A DNA stretch of 64,000 bases. It comes from JADLDB01 sp040752975. Its GTDB lineage: Bacteria; Myxococcota; Myxococcia; Myxococcales; Myxococcaceae. The translations under genes and the position numbers were made by a program. Below the pieces are notes generated by a model. That model worked only from the letters and a program-made list of their open reading frames with translations, was not told the DNA's origin and did not search any database. The stretch is taken from the NCBI GenBank assembly GCA_040752975.1, contig JBFMHF010000009.1, positions 1 to 64,000 on the forward strand, read 5' to 3'. This document shows, one piece after another, positions 19,130 to 27,599 of the stretch. Each line of letters starts with the position of its first letter. Within the stretch, counting starts at the first letter, position 1.

Positions 19130-19333
19130 ATGTGGACGTGGCTGAAAGTGACGGGGTTGGTGCTGCTGGCGATCGCGCCGGGCGGCCTGGTGGTGTTGGC
19201 GGCCTTCCTGCTGGCGCGCGCCGTGGCCGAGGGGATGCGGCTCGACGAGGGCCCGTCCAGCCGGCGGCTCGCCCGGGCCTTCGCGCGCGTCCGGTTCCGC
19301 GACGTCTGGGCGCAGGTCCGCCGGGTGGTCTGA
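19130..19333 (+). CDS. Small single-pass membrane protein (hypothetical)
   Basis: A 67-residue open frame starts at ATG 19130 and ends at TGA 19333. One long hydrophobic helix (residues ~6-30; LVLLAIAPGGLVVLAAFLLA) precedes an Arg-rich amphipathic tail (RRLARAFARVRFRD), consistent with an inner-membrane protein with a cytoplasmic C-terminus. GGGGT lies about ten bases before the start. It occupies a gap between two minus-strand genes where no other frame is convincing. No family is recognised, and with such high GC content a chance frame cannot be excluded. Confidence 0.5.
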   Translation: MWTWLKVTGLVLLAIAPGGLVVLAAFLLARAVAEGMRLDEGPSSRRLARAFARVRFRDVWAQVRRVV

Positions 19334-19355
19334 CGACCCTCCGGCCGCCAGAGCT

Positions 19356-21575
19356 TCAGGGCCGCGAGAAGAAGATCGCGCGCCCTTCGATTTCCCCATT
19401 CAGCCCCAGGCCTTCGATGAAGGCGCCGTAGATGGAGAGCTGCCGATCCGCCGACAGCGCCGACACGGGCGGCTGCGGGTTGCTGACGGAGCCACGGGGA
19501 TCGAACACCCGGATGTCGGACACGTAGGTGACCGGCGGCACGAACCAGCCCTTGCCGGTGCTGAGGGGCGAGGTGGCGTCGAAGTCGAAGGGCACCGCGA
19601 CCATCTTGTAGTCGCCCGTGGTGCCGGTCCTCGGGCCCACCACGAAGGACAACCACGCCTTCCCCGACGGGAGGATGGCGACGGACGACGAGAAGGCGAA
19701 CCACACGTCAGTGGCAGGTGACTTGTTCGGGAAGAGCAGGGTGGTGTTCTGCTGTGAGGCGAAGACGCTCAAGTCCGGCCCGGACACCCACTGCTTGTTG
19801 GTCGGGTTCCACATGGCGGCGTAGACGGTGGAGACCGGCGCGGCGCCCGGGCCAGGCTCGACGGAGACGAAGGCGCCCAGCGCGCGCTTCGACTTCGGAT
19901 CGACTGCCACGGAGGTCCAGTCCTGGGCGTTGGCGACGGGAATGCCCACGAGGCTCTGCGCCTGGGTAAACGCGCCCAGCGTGCCGTCGCGGTACACGCC
20001 CACCGCCTCGAGATCCTGCGTGCCTCCGCCGACGGTCCGTAACGCGGTGAAGGTGACGTGCACGATGCTGTCGGACGGCAACGTGGCGATCGCCGGGTGC
20101 GCGGGCGAGAAGTAGCCGCTCGGGTTGGACGCGAAGGCGGTCACCGGCGTGTCCACCGACAGCCCGGTGGAGATGGTGCGCACCGCCAGGGTGTCGTCTT
20201 CCACCGTCACCATGATCGCCCCGCCGTTCTTCCAGGGGGCGATGTCGCAGTCCTGGATGGTGCTGGAGAGGCCGCCGTCATCGAAGGGCTCGATGGTGGT
20301 GGCCGCGACGCCCCAGGTGCGGCCGAAGTCGCTGCTGCGCTGCACCCGCACGCCCCGGCCGACGTTGTAACAGGCGAAGGTCAGCTTGCTGTCCGGGTTG
20401 TAGGTGGTGCGGGCGCGGGTGCCGACGGTGTCCAGCGGGAAGCTGGTGAGGGCGTCGTTGGAAAAGTCCTTGCCGCGCTGGCTGGACGCGTGGGCCACCA
20501 GCGTCGCTTCCTGCTCGAGACTGACGAAGACGCGCGCGGTGTCGATGCCCGTGATGCTGGGCCGCCGGGCGGGGAAGCCGCCGAGGTTGATGTCGCTGGT
20601 GAAGACGGCGGGGCCCGAGGTGAGGGTGACTTCGTTGGACACGAACGGCAGCGCGCGGTCGATTGTCCCCGCGTCGGGGCGGACGAAGCCCGCGTCGAAG
20701 CCGCCCCCGTCGCTGGTGGTGCGGGTGCAGACCAGGGACAGGCACTGGTAGCCGGCTGGGCAGGTCGTGCTGCCTGTCATGCACGTCTGCGTCTTGCACT
20801 GCCCGAGGTCGCAAACCCGATCGACCGGGCAATCGGTCGATCGCTGGCACATGGCCATACCCGCGTCGGTCCCCGTCCCGGCGTCGAGGTTGCCGGACAC
20901 GATCTCTCCGTTGGTGTCGCGCCCGACGAGGAAGTAGCGGTGCGAGGTGGGTCCGGCGTCGGGGATCACGAGTCCGGAGTCGGGGATCAGGTAATCGCTG
21001 AGCGAGCCGGGGCCGAGATCCTGCTCCGGGTCGCGCACTCCGGCGGTGTCGCTGCCGATCAACTGCCAGACGGCGACGTCACCGGGCTGCCGGGTCGACC
21101 AGGCGAACGCGTAGGCGGACTCGTCGGCCACGGCGATCAACACCACCCCGTTGCCGCCGTCGTTGATCGGCTGGGGGCCGGCGTCGATCTGCCCTGCGTC
21201 GATCCCGCCGTCTTCGCCCGGCGGCACGCCCATGAAGAAGGCGTCGAGACAGGGCTGAGACAGGCTCTCCAGCGGATCCGTGCAGGCCCCCAGCGAGAGG
21301 AGGTACGCGTCACGGCTGCTCGCGCTGCACACCGGCAGCTTCTCGATGCAGTCGAGCGCGCGGGTGAGGCTCTCCTGATCCGCGCTGCTGCAGGAAGAGA
21401 TCTTCATCGAGCAGCTCGACGCGCTGCCGAGCAGCGGCGAGGTGGGCACGCCGGTGCAGTCTCCCGCCTTCTTCGCGAGGTCGAGCTGGGCGTTGCGATC
21501 GCACAGGCTGGTGGAGCAGCCGGCGAGCGCGAGGGCGGCACAGGACAGCGCCACCACGAGAAGAGTGCGGTTCAT
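19356..21575 (-). CDS. Sialidase-like (BNR-repeat) lipoprotein with Asp/Gly-rich linkers
   Basis: The 739-residue protein starts at ATG 21575 with a lipoprotein signal ending ALALAGC. The N-terminal ~110 residues contain regularly spaced cysteines. A linker rich in Asp, Gly, Ala and Pro follows (~115-330), including a short Cys cluster (CQRSTDCPVDRVCDLGQC). The C-terminal ~400 residues look like a beta-propeller of the sialidase superfamily, with an Asp-box at RSSDFGRTWGV. The arginine triad of true sialidases was not identified, so enzymatic activity is uncertain. It would sit in the outer membrane, and a glycan-binding or glycan-cleaving role is inference. The gene follows the IgGFc-binding-domain gene by 90 bases on the same strand. 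Confidence 0.75.
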   Translation of the reverse strand: MNRTLLVVALSCAALALAGCSTSLCDRNAQLDLAKKAGDCTGVPTSPLLGSASSCSMKISSCSSADQESLTRALDCIEKLPVCSASSRDAYLLSLGACTDPLESLSQPCLDAFFMGVPPGEDGGIDAGQIDAGPQPINDGGNGVVLIAVADESAYAFAWSTRQPGDVAVWQLIGSDTAGVRDPEQDLGPGSLSDYLIPDSGLVIPDAGPTSHRYFLVGRDTNGEIVSGNLDAGTGTDAGMAMCQRSTDCPVDRVCDLGQCKTQTCMTGSTTCPAGYQCLSLVCTRTTSDGGGFDAGFVRPDAGTIDRALPFVSNEVTLTSGPAVFTSDINLGGFPARRPSITGIDTARVFVSLEQEATLVAHASSQRGKDFSNDALTSFPLDTVGTRARTTYNPDSKLTFACYNVGRGVRVQRSSDFGRTWGVAATTIEPFDDGGLSSTIQDCDIAPWKNGGAIMVTVEDDTLAVRTISTGLSVDTPVTAFASNPSGYFSPAHPAIATLPSDSIVHVTFTALRTVGGGTQDLEAVGVYRDGTLGAFTQAQSLVGIPVANAQDWTSVAVDPKSKRALGAFVSVEPGPGAAPVSTVYAAMWNPTNKQWVSGPDLSVFASQQNTTLLFPNKSPATDVWFAFSSSVAILPSGKAWLSFVVGPRTGTTGDYKMVAVPFDFDATSPLSTGKGWFVPPVTYVSDIRVFDPRGSVSNPQPPVSALSADRQLSIYGAFIEGLGLNGEIEGRAIFFSRP

Positions 21576-21665
21576 GTCAGGACACCCCAAAGAGGGTTTG
21601 GCCGGCCGAAGAGCAGGAGCCCCTCTAGCGCAGGGTGCCCCCGGAGGAAACCACAGTCACCCAAC

Positions 21666-24239
21666 TCACCCGCCCGGGTTGATCCCCGTGACGATGGTGG
21701 TCAGGTCGAGGCCCCCCGTGTACCCGTAGCTGACCTGCGCGTCATAGCCGTAGATGGTGACGCCCGCGCCGGGCAGCGTCGTCTGGCCCGCCCGCGGGGT
21801 GACCTGGATGGTGTGGGTGCCCGTGCCGACGGGGTGGTTCTTCACCAGGAAGTTGGTGCCGGCGATGGCGTTGAAGCCCGTCACCACCGTGCCGTCCACC
21901 GCCACCGACTGCACCTTGGTGCCGTCGATGGTGAGGGCCAGGTAGTTGTCCTGCAGGCCGGTGGAGGCCAGCACCGTGTACCGGCTGCGCCACTGCTCGA
22001 CGGGCGGGAGGAGGATCATCGACGGGTCGCCCTGCTTGGGATCCGTCGGGGCGCCGGTCACCTGCCCCTGGCCGGGGAGGAACTGCGCGACGGCGATCGG
22101 GTTGGTGGAGCTGATGGTGAAGGCGCGAAGGCTCTTGAACTCGACGTAGCTGCCGCCGGCGAGCTGGCAGTTGTTCGCCGCGAGGCTGGTCCCGGCCAGG
22201 CAGTTGGTGGGCGCCAGCACGTCGCTGGCGGCTGGGGGCGGCGTCAGCGTCAGCGTGGTGGCGGCGCCCGCGACGATCTTGAAGTGATCCGGCGGCGGGT
22301 TGGAGGAGAAGTTGTTGTTGTTGAGCCGCAAGGGGTGGCTGGGCACGGCCACGAAGTTCTTCCCCCAGGTCGCGAAGGGGAAGATCTGCTCCTCCACGTG
22401 ATCGCAGTAGGGCCGGCTCCAGGGCACGTTGAGGCAGGGGTTCGAGCCGAAGACGGCGATCGGCTTGTCGCTGGTGATCACCGTGCCGGTGAGATCGTTC
22501 CCTTTCCGGCACCAGCTGTCGCCCCCGGTGAAGTTCTGGCACTCCACGTCCGCGCCGGCGGTGGCCGAGGCGAGCGCCAGCACGTCGTAGCTGTTGAGGG
22601 TGAAGTTGCGCGACTCGTTGACCGCCATCGCGGGGATCCCCGTGCCCGCCAGCGTGGCCGCCGAAGCCCTCACCGTGACGACCGTGTTGTCCTGCGTCGC
22701 GACGATCACCACCTGGCTGGAGCGCGCGATCTGATCGGGCGGCGAGTTGATGTGGCTGTGGCCCGGGGTGACGGCGACGTAGCCGGTGCCGAGGATGTGC
22801 GACGGCAGGAGGAGCGACGCGTCATTGGAGAAGGTGCCATAGCCGCAGCGCCTCCCCGCGGACGTCTGCGTGCACAGGCCGGGGCTGTCGCAGTCGATGC
22901 AGGTGCCGAGGAAGGTCAAGGTACAGACGAAGTCCGCGTACTCGTTGCAGCCGCAGTCGGCCGTCCCCGCGGTGGCGGTGCACGTGCGGTTGGTCGTCTT
23001 GAAGGCGTCGATGGGGTTGAACTGGTAGACGGTGATGGGCCGGGTGGAGGTGATGCGGTAGCCGTAGCGGGCGCGGCCGGTCTGCGCCGTCCCCGTCTGG
23101 GCGGACGCCGGGGTGATCGACTGCCAGGGCACGTTGATCTTGAGCAGCCCCCGGGTGGCGGCGTCGTTGCGGCCTGGCACGGTGACCTGCTTCACGCGCA
23201 CCGGCGCGCTGCCCTGGTAGCGCCAGACCTCGACGGTGGCGGGCAGGGTGGACTGGTTGGTGACGACGAAGACGAAGTCGGAGTCGGCGCTGCCCTGGCC
23301 GGAGAGGGTGTTGCCCTTGAAGAGCGCGTCCATCGAGTTGTCGAGGGTGGTGGCCCAGTACTCGCAGCCGAAGTAGCTCTTCGCGCGGGCCGCGTCGCCG
23401 CACTCGTCGATGCAGGCGCCGTTGATGCACTCGGCGGTGGGCCCCATGCCGGGGAGCGAGGCGCAGGTGGCGTTCTGCCAGGCGCCCTGGGCGTTGCAGG
23501 TCTGCTGGGTGGAGGCGTTGAGGCACTGGGTGGCGCCCGGCACGCACGCCGGCGCGCGACACTGAGGGCCGTTCATGCCCATCTCGCACGCCTGGGTGAT
23601 GCAGGTGCCGTCGAAGTTGTCGCCGGAGTTGACGTAGCCGAGGCTCAGGTCCTCGCGGGGCAGGCGCTTGCACTCCTGGACGCTGCGGTTGTCGGGGCTG
23701 CAGCGGCGCTGGCCCAGCTCGCACTCGCGGCACTCGCCGGACACGCAGGTGGCGCCCGAAGCGCAGGTGACGTCCCGCCAGCCGCTGCCGTTGCTCTCAC
23801 ACAGCTGCGCGGTGGTGCCGCCGGCGCCGCAGCGGGCCGCGCCGGGCCGGCAGGAGAGGCACACCTCGTTCTGGCAGAAGCCATCGGGCGCGGGGCACTG
23901 TTGATCGACGACCCACGCCCCGGTGGCGTCGCAGCGCTCGAGCGCGCGGCCGTCGGCGGAGCAGCGCACCGCGCCCTCGGTGCAGGTGATCACCTGCGGG
24001 CCCGCGTCCATCGGCGGAGGCTTCGTCACGCACCGGCCGGTGAGGAGATCGCACCGCTCGCCGGCGGCGCAGTCGCTGTCGCGATCGCACACGAAGCGGC
24101 ACTCCCCGTTGACGAGGCGCTCTCCGTCGGCGCACAGGGGCCCCGCGTCGAACTGCGTGATGATGCGGACCCGCTCACAGGCGGTGGCGGCGAAGGCGAG
24201 GACGACGGCGGCGGCGAGGTGCGCGAACGCTGAACGCAT
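21666..24239 (-). CDS. IgGFc-binding-domain surface lipoprotein with Cys-rich N-terminus
   Basis: The 857-residue protein starts at ATG 24239; an in-frame ATG at 24263 adds eight residues that weaken the signal peptide. The signal (AAAVVLAFAATACE) suggests lipidation with a non-ideal lipobox. Residues ~40-290 carry a dense series of Cys-rich units (CADGERLVNGECRFVCDRD, CVSGECRECELGQRRC), common in myxobacterial surface proteins. From ~300 to the end it matches the IgGFc-binding protein N-terminal domain family (SYFGCEYWATTLDNS, then FVFVVTNQSTLPATVEV). These domains are frequent in environmental bacteria, where binding of immunoglobulin is not expected; cell-cell or matrix adhesion is more likely. 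Confidence 0.82.
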   Translation of the reverse strand: MRSAFAHLAAAVVLAFAATACERVRIITQFDAGPLCADGERLVNGECRFVCDRDSDCAAGERCDLLTGRCVTKPPPMDAGPQVITCTEGAVRCSADGRALERCDATGAWVVDQQCPAPDGFCQNEVCLSCRPGAARCGAGGTTAQLCESNGSGWRDVTCASGATCVSGECRECELGQRRCSPDNRSVQECKRLPREDLSLGYVNSGDNFDGTCITQACEMGMNGPQCRAPACVPGATQCLNASTQQTCNAQGAWQNATCASLPGMGPTAECINGACIDECGDAARAKSYFGCEYWATTLDNSMDALFKGNTLSGQGSADSDFVFVVTNQSTLPATVEVWRYQGSAPVRVKQVTVPGRNDAATRGLLKINVPWQSITPASAQTGTAQTGRARYGYRITSTRPITVYQFNPIDAFKTTNRTCTATAGTADCGCNEYADFVCTLTFLGTCIDCDSPGLCTQTSAGRRCGYGTFSNDASLLLPSHILGTGYVAVTPGHSHINSPPDQIARSSQVVIVATQDNTVVTVRASAATLAGTGIPAMAVNESRNFTLNSYDVLALASATAGADVECQNFTGGDSWCRKGNDLTGTVITSDKPIAVFGSNPCLNVPWSRPYCDHVEEQIFPFATWGKNFVAVPSHPLRLNNNNFSSNPPPDHFKIVAGAATTLTLTPPPAASDVLAPTNCLAGTSLAANNCQLAGGSYVEFKSLRAFTISSTNPIAVAQFLPGQGQVTGAPTDPKQGDPSMILLPPVEQWRSRYTVLASTGLQDNYLALTIDGTKVQSVAVDGTVVTGFNAIAGTNFLVKNHPVGTGTHTIQVTPRAGQTTLPGAGVTIYGYDAQVSYGYTGGLDLTTIVTGINPGG

Positions 24240-24311
24240 GTAGAGGCTGCTCCCCAACGGCAAGAGGCCGCCCCTATACCGAAAACCGACCCGGGAGGGC
24301 AGGCCCCGGCC

Positions 24312-26015
24312 TCAGTAGATTTTGGCCACCTGGGCCCCGTTGAAGTAGTGCTCGAGGATCTGCCGGTACGTCTGGCCTGCCTCCGCCCGCCCGATGGCGC
24401 CCGTCTGGCACATGCCCACCCCGTGCCCCCAGCCGCCGCCGGTGAAGATCCACGTCACGGGCCGGCCCTTCGCGTCCTTCTCCACGGACAGCTCGAACAT
24501 CGCGCTGTTGAGCATGCCGAAGGCGCGACGAATGGTGAGCTCGCCCCGCAGCGTGGTGGCGCCTTCCTCTCCGGAGATCTGCAGGAGGCGCGCACGGCCC
24601 GACACGCCGCGCTCGGTCACCGTCATCGCCATCACCCGGCCCACGCCCAGTCCGGCCAGCTTCTCGTCGACGTCCTTCGCGGGAAAGCGCTTCTCCCAGC
24701 GGTACTTGGTGGGCTGCGCGAAGGTGGACACCTTGCACGCGTGCACGGCCTCGGTGGTGAGGAAGGCGCGAAGATCCTTCGGCGACGCGGGCGCCATCTT
24801 GCCGGGCATGAGATCCGGTCGGCCGCGCAGCGACGGGTTGGGCACGCCGCCCCAGACGACGTCGTTGTCCTCGGTGTGGCCTCCGCAGACGGCGCTGTAC
24901 ACGCTGTCCACCAGGCGATCGTTCGCGTCGAAGGCGGCTTCGCCACGGGTGGCCTCGACCGCCGCGCTGGTGGACGCCGCCTCGCCGGACACGCCCTTGT
25001 AGACGGCGCAGTGCTGCTCCGTGCAGAGGAGGAACGGATCCGCCAGGTGCTTGAGGCCGATCTTCGCCAGCACCTCGCCGCGGGCGGTGACGGCCTGGGC
25101 CTTGAGCGCCTCCGGGTGTGCCCTGGCGAAGATTTCCGACGGCACCAGGCCCTTGAGGAGATCCTCGAGATCGACCTGGTTCACCACCGCCAGCATGCCC
25201 TTGCGATCGGCGGTGAGGAGGATCGAGCCGCGGTACGAGCGATCCTCGAAGTTGTGGAAGTCGTAACCGACGCCGAACTCCACGCGCTTGACGTCGATGG
25301 GAGAGCCGTCCGGAGACTCGGCGGTGAGCGTGTCCTTCACCGTGGCCGCCACCGCGCCGTTGCCGTCGACCAGCTCCAGCGTGACGGAGCCCTTCGCCTT
25401 GACGTCCTCGAGGAGCGTGGTGCGGACCTGGAACTTCGTGAGGATCTCCTGCTGCTGCGCGGCCAGGGACTCGGGCGGGGCAGGCGGTTGATCGACCACC
25501 AGCACGTACCGGCGGTTGTCGATCACCTTCCCGGCGATGCCGTAGACGCCGCCGAGGATCCGCTCGGTGAGGGCCAGCCCCCGGTCCTTCCACTCGGCCT
25601 GCGCGGTGAGCAGCCCCACCTTGTCGTTGAAGGGGATCTCCGCCACCTGGATCCGCGCCACCACCGAGGCGGGCGTTCCGGCCTTGCGCCGCACCGTCCA
25701 CGCCATGCCCAGCGGGCCTTCCACCAGCCGCTCGGGCGTGCCGGGCAGCCGGAAGCGCATGCGCCCCCGCCCCACCAGCGTGACCTCGGAGTTCCCCTCC
25801 ATCAGCTTCACCGGCACCAGCGGGCTGCCGCCCTTGAAGTCGAGGCGCCGGGCGTTCATCGCGCCGGGGGGAGGGATCGACGCGTCATCGGCGGTGGCGG
25901 TGTTGGCCGCTTTCTTCGCGGCCGTGACGCCCGCGTCCCCCGGAGGACCAGCGAGGGAGAGCGCGGGAGCCAGCGACACGACCACCAGCGGGAGAAAGAC
26001 GTCGCGGATGATCAT
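24312..26015 (-). CDS. SpoIID/LytB-domain protein (peptidoglycan glycan-strand hydrolase-like)
   Basis: The 567-residue protein starts at ATG 26015, directly after tRNA-Cys on the same strand. A signal peptide (FLPLVVVSLAPALSLAG) precedes a ~200-residue unclassified region. Residues ~270-567 carry SpoIID hallmarks: LKAQAVTARGEVLAK, then YSAVCGGHTEDNDVVWGG, and near the C-terminus GGWGHGVGMCQTGAIGRA. In Bacillus, SpoIID is a lytic transglycosylase acting on denuded glycan strands during engulfment. In Gram-negatives the domain is found in periplasmic wall-remodelling proteins, so a role in envelope or spore-wall remodelling is plausible here. The bacillary SpoIIP partner is not in the window. 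Confidence 0.9.
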   Translation of the reverse strand: MIIRDVFLPLVVVSLAPALSLAGPPGDAGVTAAKKAANTATADDASIPPPGAMNARRLDFKGGSPLVPVKLMEGNSEVTLVGRGRMRFRLPGTPERLVEGPLGMAWTVRRKAGTPASVVARIQVAEIPFNDKVGLLTAQAEWKDRGLALTERILGGVYGIAGKVIDNRRYVLVVDQPPAPPESLAAQQQEILTKFQVRTTLLEDVKAKGSVTLELVDGNGAVAATVKDTLTAESPDGSPIDVKRVEFGVGYDFHNFEDRSYRGSILLTADRKGMLAVVNQVDLEDLLKGLVPSEIFARAHPEALKAQAVTARGEVLAKIGLKHLADPFLLCTEQHCAVYKGVSGEAASTSAAVEATRGEAAFDANDRLVDSVYSAVCGGHTEDNDVVWGGVPNPSLRGRPDLMPGKMAPASPKDLRAFLTTEAVHACKVSTFAQPTKYRWEKRFPAKDVDEKLAGLGVGRVMAMTVTERGVSGRARLLQISGEEGATTLRGELTIRRAFGMLNSAMFELSVEKDAKGRPVTWIFTGGGWGHGVGMCQTGAIGRAEAGQTYRQILEHYFNGAQVAKIY

Positions 26016-26026
26016 GAGGCTTCGAG

Positions 26027-26098
26027 AGGCGCCACCCGGATTCGAACCGGGGAATGAGGGTTTTGCAGACCCTTGCCTTACCACTTGGCTATGGCGCC
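26027..26098 (-). tRNA. tRNA-Cys (anticodon GCA)
   Basis: A 72-nt cloverleaf with acceptor stem GGCGCCA/TGGCGCC and discriminator U. The anticodon stem is AGGGT/ACCCT with loop CTGCAAA, and the T-arm is canonical with TTCGAAT. The anticodon GCA (26066-26064) reads UGC/UGU. U73 is the identity base expected for cysteine. The CCA end is not encoded. Confidence 0.96.
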
Positions 26099-26110
26099 GA
26101 AACGTCAGGG

Positions 26111-26140
26111 CTTATACGCAGCGGCCAGTTGCACGGTCAA
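26111..26140 (-). promoter_or_regulatory. sigma70-type promoter of tRNA-Cys (and probably SpoIID gene)
   Basis: On the minus strand, TTGACC (26140-26135), an 18-base spacer and TATAAG (26116-26111) make a near-consensus housekeeping promoter. The expected start at ~26104 is six bases before the tRNA. The next gene starts only 11 bases beyond the tRNA, so read-through into it is likely. Confidence 0.75.
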
Positions 26141-26180
26141 GGAAGTCGGACGCCGTGGAAACCTGACGAAGAGGGCGCAC

Positions 26181-27332
26181 ATGAGCTCGGGATTCGGAAC
26201 GTTCACCGAGGAGCACGAGGCGTTTCGGCAGACGGTGCGGACCTTCATCGAGCGTGAGGTGAAGCCGCACGTGGTGAAGTGGGAGGAGGCGGAGGAGTTC
26301 CCCCGCGAGCTCTACTTCAAGGCAGCCGAGCTGGGCCTCTTCGGGCTCAAGTACGAGGAGGCCTGGGGCGGGACGAACGCCGGCTTCCTCTACGAGGCCG
26401 TGGCCACCGAGGAGCTGTCGAAGTGTGGCTCGGGCGGCGTGGCGGCAGGGCTGGGCGCGCAGATGACCATCGCCACCGGGCCCATCCACTCCTTCGGCAC
26501 CGACGCGCAGAAGCGGCGCTTCCTCGCCCCGGCCATCAAGGGCGAGAAGATCGGCGCCTTCGCCGTGACGGAGCCGGGTGCGGGCAGCGACGTGGCGGGG
26601 CTGCGCACGGTCGCCAGGCGCGACGGCGATCACTACGTCCTCAACGGGGCGAAGACGTACATCACCAGCGGCGTGCGCGCGGACTACGTGATCGTCGCGG
26701 TGAAGACGGACACGTCGAAGGGCCACAAGGGCCTGTCGATGATCATCGTGGAGAAGGGAACGCCGGGCTTCTCGGTGGCGAAGAAGCTCAAGAAGCTGGG
26801 CTGGCGCGCGTCGGACACGGCCGAGCTGGTCTTCGAGGACTGCCGGGTGCCCAGGGAGAACCTGCTGGGCCCCGAGGGCAACGGGTTCGCGCAGATCATG
26901 GGCAACTTCCAGTGGGAGCGGCTCTCGCTGGCGCTGGGCGCCATCGGCGCGGCCGAGGACATCCTCCAGAACGTGACGGCGTACGTGCGCGAGCGGCAGG
27001 CCTTCGGGCAGGCGGTGGCGAAGTTCCAGGTGGTGAAGCACCGCCTGGCGGACATGGCCACGGAGCTCGAGGCGGCGCGGCAGCTGACGTACCACGCGCT
27101 GCGGCTCCACGCGGCGGGCGAGTGGGCGCTGGGCCAGACGGCGATGGCCAAGAAGCTGGCGACGGAGATGTGCTGCAGGCTGGCCGATCAGTCGCTGCAG
27201 CTGCACGGCGGCGCCGGCTACATGATGGAGTTCGACATTCAGCGGCACTGGCGCGACGCGCGGCTGGGTCCCATCGGCGGGGGGACCAGCGAGATCATGA
27301 ACGAGATCATCGCCAAGTCTCTCGGGCTGTGA
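26181..27332 (+). CDS. Acyl-CoA dehydrogenase (long-chain/isovaleryl-type catalytic base)
   Basis: The 383-residue protein starts at ATG 26181, with GAAGAGG upstream. It has the full ACAD layout: helical N-domain, FAD/substrate strand with FAVTEPGAGSD at 127-137, and a C-terminal helical domain ending in RDARLGPIGGGTSEIMNEI. The catalytic glutamate of short/medium-chain enzymes is replaced by Gly in GGGTSEI, but helix G has FQWERLSLALG with Glu246, the position used by isovaleryl- and long-chain acyl-CoA dehydrogenases. It should oxidise acyl-CoA to trans-2-enoyl-CoA, passing electrons to ETF. Chain length and substrate cannot be read from sequence. The gene is transcribed alone, divergent from tRNA-Cys. 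Confidence 0.95.
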   Translation: MSSGFGTFTEEHEAFRQTVRTFIEREVKPHVVKWEEAEEFPRELYFKAAELGLFGLKYEEAWGGTNAGFLYEAVATEELSKCGSGGVAAGLGAQMTIATGPIHSFGTDAQKRRFLAPAIKGEKIGAFAVTEPGAGSDVAGLRTVARRDGDHYVLNGAKTYITSGVRADYVIVAVKTDTSKGHKGLSMIIVEKGTPGFSVAKKLKKLGWRASDTAELVFEDCRVPRENLLGPEGNGFAQIMGNFQWERLSLALGAIGAAEDILQNVTAYVRERQAFGQAVAKFQVVKHRLADMATELEAARQLTYHALRLHAAGEWALGQTAMAKKLATEMCCRLADQSLQLHGGAGYMMEFDIQRHWRDARLGPIGGGTSEIMNEIIAKSLGL

Positions 27333-27339
27333 CGCGCCC

Positions 27340-27519
27340 TCATTGCGCCGGGAGTCGGGCGCGGATGACGAGCTCCACCCCGTCGAGGGCGATGGAAGCG
27401 ACGCCGCCATCGCCGTTCGTCCCCAGCGGCGCGAAGGCGAAGTCCTTGCGAAAGGAGGCCCGAGCATAGCCCGACGCGACGGCTGGCCCGCCGCGCGAGT
27501 CGCCCCCACCTCTCCCCAC
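27340..27519 (-). CDS. Small hypothetical ORF or gene remnant
   Basis: A 59-codon frame runs from GTG 27519, preceded by GAGGG at good spacing, to TGA 27342-27340. The C-terminal half reads like protein (SGYARASFRKDFAFAP, then GVASIALDGVELVIRARL), with strongly GC-rich third positions. It is convergent with the acyl-CoA dehydrogenase gene and ends 8 bases from its stop. No family is recognised. It may be a genuine small protein or the surviving tail of a lost gene. Confidence 0.35.
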   Translation of the reverse strand: MGRGGGDSRGGPAVASGYARASFRKDFAFAPLGTNGDGGVASIALDGVELVIRARLPAQ

Positions 27520-27599
27520 CAGCCGGCCCTCAGCACGCTTGGCTCGCGAGGTGGAGCCACGTGAGAATCACCCGCTCCCCGCAATCCCACGAGGCACAC

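Noticed and set aside
27295..27312. Acyl-CoA dehydrogenase lacking the C-terminal catalytic Glu (GGGTSEI), suggesting an inactive enzyme
   Set aside because: Isovaleryl- and long-chain-type enzymes use a helix-G glutamate instead, and Glu246 in FQWERLSL is present.
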